Assembly (NCBI RefSeq): GCF_003259375.1
Contig: NZ_QLLN01000005.1
Location: 1-64,000, forward strand
DNA from: Arenibacter echinorum
GTDB taxonomy: Bacteria > Bacteroidota > Bacteroidia > Flavobacteriales > Flavobacteriaceae
Reading direction: 5' to 3'
Length of the DNA: 64,000 nt
Below the pieces are notes generated by a model. That model saw only the letters and a list, made by a program, of their open reading frames with translations, was not told the origin of the DNA and searched no databases. The position numbers and the translations under genes are program-made. Below are positions 26,801 through 34,497 of the stretch, piece after piece. Position 1 is the stretch's first letter; each line of letters starts with the position of its first letter.

Positions 26801-27255
26801 TGATCCAAGTTATTATAATCACCGGATTTACAGACATAGATATCCAATAGACCATCTGCATTTATATCCACCATGGTAACACCGGTCGGAAAACCGTTTA
26901 CACCCTTCACTTTCGATACCAATGTGGTTTCCTCAAAAGATAGATTACCTCTATTAATAAATAGTTTGTTGGAATAAAGATTGGAAATAAAGTAAATATC
27001 AGGAAGTTCATCATTGTTTAAATCCCCTACGGCCACACCACCACCATTATAAAGATATTCATAAAGTACCCCATTTACCGTTGGGCTTTCGTTAATGACA
27101 TTTATAAAATTCAATTTGGTTTCATTGGGACTCATTAAGGTAAAAAGAGCTTCGGTATCTTCTTGGCCTGCATTTATGGTCTCCTGTTTCCCTTTATTTT
27201 CCCCGCAACTAAGGAATAAAAAGCTCATACCTAAAATGATACTAGTCTTGTTCAT
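23848..27255 (-). CDS. VCBS/FG-GAP repeat lipoprotein with ASPIC/UnbV domain
   Basis: 1135 residues. The lipobox SFLFLSC (about residue 17) predicts an outer-membrane lipoprotein. The body is built of FG-GAP/VCBS blades, each with an Asp-rich calcium loop such as DYDKDGDLDMF, DLDNDGDLDIIG and DADGDGDLDLYV; I count at least ten. Around residues 540-610 an ASPIC/UnbV segment follows (GIGARITVETNEEKQ, SRGFQSSVSEILHFGLG, LKILWPDGKIQ). Such proteins are common third genes in SusCD loci of marine Bacteroidota and are presumed surface glycan-binding or scaffold proteins; no catalytic role is proven. It lies 349 bp after susD behind a terminator, so it is probably expressed at a lower level. Confidence 0.88.
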   Translation of the reverse strand: MNKTSIILGMSFLFLSCGENKGKQETINAGQEDTEALFTLMSPNETKLNFINVINESPTVNGVLYEYLYNGGGVAVGDLNNDELPDIYFISNLYSNKLFINRGNLSFEETTLVSKVKGVNGFPTGVTMVDINADGLLDIYVCKSGDYNNLDQRRNELYVNKGNNKDGIPVFEEEASKYGLDLPHYSTQAAFLDYDKDGDLDMFLINHGIEPADVEPNISTLLNKKSDYSSERLFRNDNGKFVDVSEDSGIINNSIGFGLGIAVGDLNNDQWPDILVGHDYSEKDHLYLNQKNGTFKEVILQATNHISNFSMGNDIGDINNDGLLDFISVDMVSNNNYDLKTSMSGMSIKRFQDIVDQGLHHQYMFNTLQLNNGNFKENNIPAFSEIGKYAGISNTNWSWAPLLFDMDNDGWQDVFVSNGILRSFRNNDFVIYKRKRVERLYKDLEIYKNRDSLIKTYYDDILARMPEKKEVNLLYLNNKDFTFSLMNEAWQLSTPSCTNGAVYADLDNDGDLDIIGNNINDPAFVYRNNARELASKNNYLKIKLKGPERNTLGIGARITVETNEEKQTKEQYLSRGFQSSVSEILHFGLGSSEKIKSLKILWPDGKIQSISGVSANQQLNLNYADASIPGGPIKEISKPIFNDVTNIVQADYKHVENKFDDFERESLLPHKFSENGPSLAVGDVNNDDLDDFYVGGAKGKMGELFLQQQNGSFKSVQQELWAKDKNHEDISSVFFDADGDGDLDLYVVSGGNEEMEQGEYYRDRLYENLGNGQFAKKENALPNDLISGSCVKTADFDNDGDIDLFIGGKLIPGKYPLPASSYLLRNESSDGNLKFVNVTEELAPFMDQLGMVSDAEWLDLDNDKNLDLIIVGEWTPIMIVKNTGSEFVDVTGQSGLENNTGWWFSVASADFDKDGDRDFIVGNLGLNYKYKASPEAPFEVYASDFDKNGSLDIVLSYQEKGVAYPLRGRECTSNQMPFIKEKFPSYHDFGMADLSTVYGAEELRKATHYKATTFETTYVENLGNFKFKTHNLKGLPQFSSVNSILIEDFDRDGNLDALLSGNLYQSEVETPRNDAGYGVFLKGNGQGQFSTLNPNESGLLVRGDVKNTGIINSNSGIGKRVVFAINGEELQFLGY

Positions 27256-27604
27256 TATCTACAAGTATTATCTTAAAATGCGTTTTTACCTAAGTAATGA
27301 CCATTTGGCAAACCTAGGCTTCAACCGCTAAAAAAATTACAATTTACTTAAATTAGACCTAAGGTTAAGAATAATATCCAAGAATCAAAATCAACAAAGA
27401 AATCCAAAAATAGATTTAGATTCCCATTTCCACCTCATTAGACCTTTCCCCCATTAAAAAATACTGACAGATAATCTTCAAAAGGTAATACCTCTTCAAG
27501 AAAATCTGTCAGTACAAGGTTAGCTCTAATTTATAAGTTCAGGCACTCCCTGATCTATATATATATGAAAATCATCCGTATGCTAAATGCAATACCCAGG
27601 GAGT
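27256..27604. other. Spacer between SusD and the VCBS lipoprotein gene
   Basis: The 349 bp contain no coding frame I would support. The half next to susD holds a terminator-like hairpin (27456-27514); the other half is AT-rich and may provide a separate promoter for the VCBS gene, but no clear TAnnTTTG box is seen. Confidence 0.5.
27456..27514 (-). terminator. Terminator or attenuator after the first SusCD pair
   Basis: The arms TACTGACAGAT (27462-27472) and ATCTGTCAGTA (27504-27514) pair perfectly across a 31-base loop that itself contains the near-palindrome AGGTAATACCT. On the minus strand the stem is followed by six T. It lies about 90 bp after the susD stop and would reduce transcription into the VCBS gene. 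Confidence 0.8.
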
Positions 27605-29050
27605 TTAATAACCTGGATTTTGAATTAGGACCCCATTGCTAAGATCAATTTCGTTCTGAGGGATTGGAAAATAGTAATTTTTAGGCCTAACAAAGACTCT
27701 TACAGGATCAAATTGACCTCTATCTTCACCATAAATCTCCACTATATCTACAATTCCTGCCTTATCCCATCTCATAAGATCTTGATGACGCTGGTTTTCA
27801 CCTAACAGTTCTACCCTTCGTTCATGTATCAATTCTGGCATGCCTGCATTGGAGACAAAAGGTAATCCAACCCTATCTCGAACAGCATTGATTTCATCAT
27901 CCCCTGCTCCAAGGCCGCTTTTTCTAATCTTGGCTTCTGCAACCAATAAATAAACGTCTGCCGATCTTAGGATAGGTACATTGGCTTGGTTGCTTAAACT
28001 CCCATCATCATTAAAGGTGGTATACTTGTTCAAACTAAATCCAGTTTGGGTCAAGTCTGCGGTAAATTCTGATAACTCCGGCCCTCTTTGCACCATATCG
28101 CCCGGTTTATAAAGAGAATATTCCAAACGCGGATCACCATCTTCAAATTCGTCCACCACATTTTGTACGGGGTTATGAAAATCCCAACCACCCCATGGTC
28201 TTGGAGTTACAAAATATTGAGGATTATCCACCCAATCAGAGCCCTGTGCCGCAAAAAGCATCTCAGGATTATTCTCTGTTGCCGGGGTAAAATTATCCCT
28301 GAAGTTATCGGCCAAAGGATAAGGGCCATTAATAACTTCCGTTCCAGCAGCGATAGTACCATCAAAGTCTTCCTGATAAAGATATAACTTGGCCAATAAT
28401 CCATTGGCTGATCCCTTATTGGGTCTACCTATATTTTCACTTGTGTGGGTTGCAGGCAACAAACTTACGGCAGCAATTAGGTCTGTTTCGATCTGCGCCT
28501 GTACTTCTGCAAGAGTAGCCTTAGGAATGTTGAAATTACTTTCTATGATATTGTCCTCCAGTATCAATGGTACCCCACCATAAATCACTGAAAACCTCCA
28601 ATACCCAAATGCCCTTATAAAGTGTGCTTCTCCCAACACTCTATTCTTTAATGTTTCGTCCATATCCTCAATTCCCGGAACATTAATCAAAACTGCATTG
28701 GCCCTATTGATCATTTCGTACTTGTTTTTCCAACCGGCCCTGACACCATAGTTACTGGCATCCATGGTAAAATTCTCCATGGCTTCTTCATAACCGTGAT
28801 CTCCTGCCCTAAAAATATCATCGGCACAATTGTCGAAAACATTTTCATTGTGCCCATAGGAATCCTCTTCCCGAAGAAGGGTATACATGGCGTTGGCGGC
28901 CGCTACTGCGTCTTCCCCATTGCGCCAGAACGTGGCCGAAGTAGATTCGCCATATGCCGTAGTGTCCAGAATATTCTTATCACAGCTACTAACCAAAAAC
29001 GATAAGCACGCTATGGGGAGTAGGTATCTGTTTTTTATAATGTTTATCAT
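27605..29050 (-). CDS. SusD/RagB-family outer-membrane glycan-binding lipoprotein
   Basis: 481 residues. A lipobox (FLVSSC, about residue 23) marks it as a surface lipoprotein. The family fold is shown by ATFWRNGEDAVAAANAMYTLL, LGEAHFIRAFGYWRFSVIYGGVPLI, RPNKGSANGLLAKLYLYQEDF (TPR helices) and the C-terminal MPELIHERRVELLGENQRHQDLMRW with NYYFPIPQNEIDLSNG. SusD caps the SusC barrel and delivers oligosaccharide. It is 45 bp downstream of its SusC partner. Confidence 0.95.
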   Translation of the reverse strand: MINIIKNRYLLPIACLSFLVSSCDKNILDTTAYGESTSATFWRNGEDAVAAANAMYTLLREEDSYGHNENVFDNCADDIFRAGDHGYEEAMENFTMDASNYGVRAGWKNKYEMINRANAVLINVPGIEDMDETLKNRVLGEAHFIRAFGYWRFSVIYGGVPLILEDNIIESNFNIPKATLAEVQAQIETDLIAAVSLLPATHTSENIGRPNKGSANGLLAKLYLYQEDFDGTIAAGTEVINGPYPLADNFRDNFTPATENNPEMLFAAQGSDWVDNPQYFVTPRPWGGWDFHNPVQNVVDEFEDGDPRLEYSLYKPGDMVQRGPELSEFTADLTQTGFSLNKYTTFNDDGSLSNQANVPILRSADVYLLVAEAKIRKSGLGAGDDEINAVRDRVGLPFVSNAGMPELIHERRVELLGENQRHQDLMRWDKAGIVDIVEIYGEDRGQFDPVRVFVRPKNYYFPIPQNEIDLSNGVLIQNPGY

Positions 29051-29095
29051 GATTTTTAAGTTTTCTATTTATTAAATTGAATCTATACCAATATA

Positions 29096-32000
29096 TTAAA
29101 AACCAATATTAGCACCCAACAAATACGTTCTTGCCTGTGGAAACTGGGCAAAATCTACATTCTGCTGTAAGTTACCATCGGTTAATCCCAATTCAGGGTC
29201 AAAGCCTGAATATCCAGTTATGGTAAAGACATTCTGTCCGGTTACATAGAACCTTAATCGTGACAATCCAATTTTATCGGTTATGTCCGAAGGAATAGTA
29301 TAGCCAACAGTAAGATTTTTCAACCTTAAAAAATCTCCTTTTTCAATAAACAAATCGGATGTTCTATGATTTAAGTTGGTACGCAGGGTAGAAACCCTTG
29401 GAATCTCATTACTAGTACCCGGCCCGGTCCAACGACCAGTGATATCCGAGTAGAGATTAAAAGGGTAACTGGCATCTAAGCCCTGCATTCTGTCCGCGTT
29501 ATAAATTTCCACTCCGGCAACCCCTAAAAAGAACATGGTTAGATCAAAACCTTTGTAATTTGCGCTAGCATTTATACCATAAGTCATTTTAGGATGGGGA
29601 CTTCCTATAATCTCTCTGTCCTTATCATCAATTACGTTATCGTTGTTTATGTCGATAAACCGAACATCGCCAGGTACGGCTCCTGGTTGATCGGCATGGG
29701 CATCTATATCTGCTTGGGTCTGAAAAAGACCGTCTGCGCGCCATCCGTAAAAGGTACCTATTGGATTGCCTTCATAAGTACGGCTAATCTCTTGGTTGGG
29801 TCTTCCATAAAAACTAGAACCCAAAAAAGTACCACTGACCAATTTCACCACTTCATTTTTTACAAAGGAAGCATTGGCCCCTACACTATACCCAAAGTCT
29901 CCTTTGATATCTTGCCAATTCAATTCCATTTCCAAACCTTTGTTCCTTACTTTTCCAATGTTTAGGTAAGGTGACGGGTTACTTCCTTGGGATCCAATAA
30001 CCGGTGGCCTAAGCAACATATCGTCGGTATCCTTTATAAAGTAATTAAAGTTTGATGTTAATCTGTTGTCCAAGAACCCCATGTCAACACCAAAGTTGGT
30101 CATTCGTACCGTTTCCCAAGAAATGTCTGTATTTGCGAAACTGGATTGATTGGCACCGACCACATCAACACTTCCATCCAAACCTAGGGAGTATCTTTGT
30201 CCCCGACTAATTCTTGCCAGATATTGTAATCTGTCTATGTTTTGGTTTCCAAGTTCTCCCCAACCACCGGTAACTTTTAAATTATCCATAAAGGGCACAT
30301 CAAAAAAGGACTCGTCAGAAACCCTCCAGCCCAGTGAAAAAGCAGGAAAAACGCCCGTCCTATTTCCTTCGGCAAATTTTGAGGATTCATCCGACCTTAC
30401 CGTAGCGGTCAGGAGATATTTGTCCATAAAGGAATAATTGACCCTTCCGAAGATAGATTCCAACCCATCGTGGGCCTTGTATTCACCCATATTATTCAAT
30501 TCCCCGGTACCAAGTAGACGTTGGCTGGGGTCTTCATCAGGCAAATTTCTTGCACTTGCACTAAAGCCTTGATAATCAAAAGATTGTTGAGTGTACCCCC
30601 CTACAACACCAATTCTATGGTCCCCAAATATTTTGTCATAAGTAAGGAAGTATTCCATCAAAAACGAAAACTGTTCATCGTAACTACGGTTGGCATTGTT
30701 TACATTGGTAGTCCTAATTTGATTCAATACCTGTGGTCTAAAACTCCTTTGGTCTATAATGGTATAATCAACGCCAAAATTGGCCTTGAACTTCAAATCT
30801 GGCGTAATGCTTATTTCCGGAGTTATGTTTGCCAAAAGCCTGGTATCCCTTCTATCAGCATCTTGAATATCTACTTCGAAAAGTGGATTGTTGATGTCAC
30901 CAAATTCACCACTAATTTGATTGGAACTATAATTACCATCGCTGTCCTTGATAGGAAGTCCAGGGTGGAAACGTATGGCACTCCAAATTAATCCGTTTTG
31001 GGCGGAAGTAGTATTAAAGCCATTACTGGTCCTTGAAGATAAAGACATGGTCTGCCCAATTTTCAACCATTCCTTAATCTTGTGGTCCGAATTGATTCTT
31101 AAGCTTACCCTGTCTGCCGCAGATTTCTCTATGATCCCTTCTTCATTGTAATACCCCAAACCAAAAAGATAAGTAGAATAATCATTTCCTCCACTAAGGT
31201 TAAGATCCACATTTTGCGTCTTACCTGTTACAAAAAGGGCATCCTGCCAGTTGGTAAGTTGTGTCTGATACTGTGCATCTTGCCAAATAGGGTTTACTGG
31301 AATACCATCATTGGCATAACGCTCCCTCTTAATTTCCGCCAAGGTAGGTGCATCCAAAACATCCAAAGTTTTGCCCACATTGGAGAAACCAGTGTAGGCA
31401 TCAATGCTCATATTCAACTTCCCCGATTTTCCCTTTCTAGTAGTTACAATAACTACCCCGTTGGCAGCCCTTGTACCATAAATTGCAGAGGCTGAAGCAT
31501 CCTTTAAAACTTGGATAGACTCAATATCGTTTGGATTTACACCATCAATATTAGCTGTTGGTATACCATCGACTACATATAAAGGTTCCGAGTTGTTTAC
31601 TGTACCCGTTCCACGAATTCTAATGGCGACTGAGCCTCCAGGGGCTCCTCCATTGGGCACTACCTGGACTCCAGCCATTCTTCCTTGAAGGGCCTTATCT
31701 ATTCCAGATATGGGCAGGTTCTTGAAGTCGTCCCCTTTTATAGAGGAAATAGCACCGGTAACATCCTTTTTTGCAGTTGTACCATAACCAACAACAACTA
31801 CCTCATCCAGGAAATTGGCATCCTCTTCCAGTTGCACATTGATCGAGGTATTCTGTCCAACTGTTCTTTCCACAGTCTGCATACCTAAATAAGAAAACAC
31901 CAATATGGCATTACTGGAACTTACCTCTATGGTGTAATTACCGTCAAAATCGGCAACAGCGCCATTACTGGTGTTTTTTTCTTGAATGGAGGCTCCTGAA

Positions 32001-32224
32001 AGGGGCGTACCTTGGGAATCGGTGATATTCCCCCTCACCGTTATGGGATCTTGAATTATAGCATCAATAGAAGTCGATGCATTGGCCCTTACTTCGTGGG
32101 CACCCAAACCAAAAAGAAAGGTGCAAAGCACAAAAAAGTGCTTAATTTCAAATTTTGGCAAAAAACATAATTCCCTCCATTTTTGCAAATAGAAGGAAAA
32201 TACCAAGTGTTCTAGTTTTTTCAT
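29096..32224 (-). CDS. SusC/RagA-family TonB-dependent outer-membrane receptor
   Basis: 1042 residues. A long N-region with a signal-like helix (about 28-48) is followed by a carboxypeptidase-regulatory-like domain (about 62-140; GNITDSQGTPLSGASIQEKN, FSYLGMQTVERTVG), the SusC hallmark LDEVVVVGYGTTAKKDVTGA, the plug domain (PLYVVDGIPT, IESIQVLKDASASAIYGTRA, NGVVIVTTRKG) and a 22-strand barrel ending in an aromatic C-terminus (YLLGANIGF). It imports oligosaccharides driven by TonB. First gene of the SusC-SusD unit; the substrate is not readable. Confidence 0.96.
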   Translation of the reverse strand: MKKLEHLVFSFYLQKWRELCFLPKFEIKHFFVLCTFLFGLGAHEVRANASTSIDAIIQDPITVRGNITDSQGTPLSGASIQEKNTSNGAVADFDGNYTIEVSSSNAILVFSYLGMQTVERTVGQNTSINVQLEEDANFLDEVVVVGYGTTAKKDVTGAISSIKGDDFKNLPISGIDKALQGRMAGVQVVPNGGAPGGSVAIRIRGTGTVNNSEPLYVVDGIPTANIDGVNPNDIESIQVLKDASASAIYGTRAANGVVIVTTRKGKSGKLNMSIDAYTGFSNVGKTLDVLDAPTLAEIKRERYANDGIPVNPIWQDAQYQTQLTNWQDALFVTGKTQNVDLNLSGGNDYSTYLFGLGYYNEEGIIEKSAADRVSLRINSDHKIKEWLKIGQTMSLSSRTSNGFNTTSAQNGLIWSAIRFHPGLPIKDSDGNYSSNQISGEFGDINNPLFEVDIQDADRRDTRLLANITPEISITPDLKFKANFGVDYTIIDQRSFRPQVLNQIRTTNVNNANRSYDEQFSFLMEYFLTYDKIFGDHRIGVVGGYTQQSFDYQGFSASARNLPDEDPSQRLLGTGELNNMGEYKAHDGLESIFGRVNYSFMDKYLLTATVRSDESSKFAEGNRTGVFPAFSLGWRVSDESFFDVPFMDNLKVTGGWGELGNQNIDRLQYLARISRGQRYSLGLDGSVDVVGANQSSFANTDISWETVRMTNFGVDMGFLDNRLTSNFNYFIKDTDDMLLRPPVIGSQGSNPSPYLNIGKVRNKGLEMELNWQDIKGDFGYSVGANASFVKNEVVKLVSGTFLGSSFYGRPNQEISRTYEGNPIGTFYGWRADGLFQTQADIDAHADQPGAVPGDVRFIDINNDNVIDDKDREIIGSPHPKMTYGINASANYKGFDLTMFFLGVAGVEIYNADRMQGLDASYPFNLYSDITGRWTGPGTSNEIPRVSTLRTNLNHRTSDLFIEKGDFLRLKNLTVGYTIPSDITDKIGLSRLRFYVTGQNVFTITGYSGFDPELGLTDGNLQQNVDFAQFPQARTYLLGANIGF

Positions 32225-32534
32225 CTAAAGTTTAATTAGTTGGTTAAATTGATTCACGGATACTAATGTAGTAAAACGTTTAAGCACATTGCTGAAGAAA
32301 TGTCCTCAAACCTTGTAATTTCACCTATTCATAACATAAAACTTACATTGAGTTATAATACAACAGTTGTACAAATAGTATAAATCTAAGGTAATAAAAA
32401 GAAGCATTGAAACCCCAAGTGCATATTGTTAAATTTTTCAATCTTCCAGCTTTCTGCCTATAGGAAGAAAGTTTCCAAGTGTTGCATTTGGTTGGCGCTA
32501 CTTAGTTATATGCTGTTCGCCGAGAACATACGGC
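32225..32534. other. Upstream region of the first SusC gene
   Basis: 310 bp without a gene. It should contain the susC promoter on the minus strand and the end of the ferric-reductase-like unit. I see TACAACAGTTGTA (32359-32371), a perfect 6-1-6 inverted repeat, and an AAAACGTTTAA element (32273-32283) resembling LacI-type half sites; no good -7 box. Confidence 0.45.
32359..32371. promoter_or_regulatory. Candidate operator palindrome TACAACAGTTGTA
   Basis: A perfect six-base inverted repeat around one A, 135 bp upstream of the susC start codon, in otherwise AT-rich DNA. No regulator gene lies beside this promoter; the nearest is the AraC gene 9 kb away. Confidence 0.3.
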
Positions 32535-33194
32535 CTATACTTTTCTAACTGAAGTGCGTGCAAATCCATTGATAACGAAACCAAAAAGTACAACGACAAA
32601 AGAAATTAAACTTATTGGAGGCAGGCCTCCCTGCCATTTTGAAGGGCTGCTCCAAGTAGAATATCCCATAAAAACAAGATGTATCCCCAATATGAAGAGG
32701 AGCCCCAAAAGGAATTCCTTTGAAGTAATAATATTTATAAGCATTTCTTTATTTTTAGAGCGATTTCTAAAGCACCAGTGATAGAGTCCCAATATCATGA
32801 AACTGGCCATGCCGGCGAGCAGGCTGAAATTCCCTATGACAGATAGACTATTATCGCTGTCAAAAAATTTGGGATAGTATTGGGGATTAAAAATCAAAAA
32901 GCTAAGACCCACATGAAATATTGTCAACAAAAGACCTGATATTCCCAAGATTTTTCTGCCTTCCAACCCAAAATAAAAAGCTGGAATTCCCAAATTTAGA
33001 AGTGGCCTAATAGTAAAACTAAAAGTAAGCAATACTATTGCGGCCAAGGACACGCCTTTATTCAGAATAAATATTGGCAAATCTTTCCATTCAACGGTTC
33101 CCACCACATTATATCTTAAGACCGCATAGCCCAAAGAAATAATTAAAACAGTCCAAATAGTCTTCAGGTATTTTCTTTGTACGCCTTCCTCCAT
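32535..33194 (-). CDS. Ferric-reductase-like (MsrQ/YedZ type) haem-binding membrane protein
   Basis: 219 residues from ATG 33194, six predicted membrane helices. The arrangement RKILGISGLLLTIFHVGLSF, ILGLYHWCF and LLFILGIHLVFMGY places histidines within helices as in the ferric-reductase-like transmembrane domain that binds b haems (MsrQ, NOX). It has no flavin domain, so any electron donor must be another protein. It is the last gene of a three-gene unit after a metallophosphoesterase and a 423-residue membrane protein, with a 17-bp gap. Family assignment is by pattern only. Confidence 0.6.
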   Translation of the reverse strand: MEEGVQRKYLKTIWTVLIISLGYAVLRYNVVGTVEWKDLPIFILNKGVSLAAIVLLTFSFTIRPLLNLGIPAFYFGLEGRKILGISGLLLTIFHVGLSFLIFNPQYYPKFFDSDNSLSVIGNFSLLAGMASFMILGLYHWCFRNRSKNKEMLINIITSKEFLLGLLFILGIHLVFMGYSTWSSPSKWQGGLPPISLISFVVVLFGFVINGFARTSVRKV

Positions 33195-33211
33195 TAAAAT
33201 CAATCCTCAAT

Positions 33212-34483
33212 TTAATTCATAGGAAATCTATCCCTGTCTCCCAAGTCTCCGTGGACACTTATGGCTATCAAAGCCAGAATTGCCAGAACTCCAAGTACGA
33301 TTAGAAAGTAAAAGAACCATTTTTTAAGATCTACCTTATCCATTTCCGTATAGTTGAACTGCAAATTATTGAATCGTAGCAAAGCGAAGATCAATATTAT
33401 GTTCACTACATACAGATGATGGTTAAGGTGCATTTCTCCCCCAAAAATCCCCGTTACAGCATAGCTCATAAACGTGTAAGCTATGAGCATGGTGAAAAAT
33501 GTAATCGAAACATCTTTTGGCAAAAATTGTTCTTTTTTAAATCTCCAAAAGATAGATATCACCATTGCCAATAACACCAAAAGGACCATTAAGGTACTCG
33601 TAGAGGCAACGGATTCTATATTGGGTAAATTCTCCAAACGTCTTGCAATATGGTCATAGGTCAATGACTCCCTGTAAACGATCAATGGAATAAAAAGCAC
33701 CACAATAAATAGGGCGGACCAGTTTTCCCATTTTGTGGCACTTGGAGTTTCTTTTGGCCACTTGGAACTGTACACTCCATAGGCCATACCCGATCCACCA
33801 AAAAATCCAATACTGTACTCCATAACGTTCCACATGTTGAACGGGACTTCCCATGTATTGCCAAGAACTTGTAAAAAATTACCAAAGCCAAAACCAAAAC
33901 CACCGCCCAGCATTGCGTAGAAGGCTACCCTAATGGCCGAGTTTCTCTTTTCCCTGGCCATATACCACAACATGGCCAATCCGGCACCAAAACACACGGC
34001 CCAAGCCTCTGATCTAGGTGGTGTCATTTTAAAGCCGATCTGCTCTATAAGAAAATAATAACTGATAATTCCACCTACTGTCATTTCAGAAAACAACGCC
34101 CCCCATCTTACCCTATTTTCCTTAGTTGAATCCAGGGTTAAACCTACTAGACCCCCGCCCAATAAGCCGAATAAACCACCGATAACGAAAAGCATCCCCA
34201 AGCCGTAATAGGCATTGACGAAGTTATCCGCAAAACCATAGCCTACTACCATGCCATAACTGATCATTCCACCAGCTCCCCAACCTACGGCCGATGCCAG
34301 CGCAACCAACATCATTTTGCTATACCAATCCTTTCTGCCGGAAACGAGCACCAGGGCAAGGCCTCCTATTGCCCCTGCCCAAGCAGCACCCTGTTCATGT
34401 CCAAACTGACCACGAATGGCCCAAGCTGTGGCCAGAGACATTGCCACTATCAAAACTTGAATTCCTATTTTATTAGTTTTCAT
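33212..34483 (-). CDS. Glycine-rich multi-pass membrane protein of unknown function
   Basis: 423 residues from ATG 34483 (a TTG four codons upstream is possible). About twelve hydrophobic helices; the first half is very rich in GxxxG spacing (GAIGGLALVLVSG, GWGAGGMISYGMVVGYG, IGGLFGLLGGGLVGLT, GGGFGFGFGNFL), suggesting tightly packed helices as in channels or transporters. The signature AIRGQFGHEQGAAWAGA in the first helix is distinctive. I recognise no transporter family. It begins 14 bp after the metallophosphoesterase stop and is followed by the ferric-reductase-like gene, so the three very likely work together. Confidence 0.6.
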   Translation of the reverse strand: MKTNKIGIQVLIVAMSLATAWAIRGQFGHEQGAAWAGAIGGLALVLVSGRKDWYSKMMLVALASAVGWGAGGMISYGMVVGYGFADNFVNAYYGLGMLFVIGGLFGLLGGGLVGLTLDSTKENRVRWGALFSEMTVGGIISYYFLIEQIGFKMTPPRSEAWAVCFGAGLAMLWYMAREKRNSAIRVAFYAMLGGGFGFGFGNFLQVLGNTWEVPFNMWNVMEYSIGFFGGSGMAYGVYSSKWPKETPSATKWENWSALFIVVLFIPLIVYRESLTYDHIARRLENLPNIESVASTSTLMVLLVLLAMVISIFWRFKKEQFLPKDVSITFFTMLIAYTFMSYAVTGIFGGEMHLNHHLYVVNIILIFALLRFNNLQFNYTEMDKVDLKKWFFYFLIVLGVLAILALIAISVHGDLGDRDRFPMN

Positions 34484-34497
34484 GACCTTACCCAAGA

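Noticed and set aside
30521..30991. 156-codon plus-strand frame inside susC
   Set aside because: Antisense to a conserved receptor barrel; no signal or domain.
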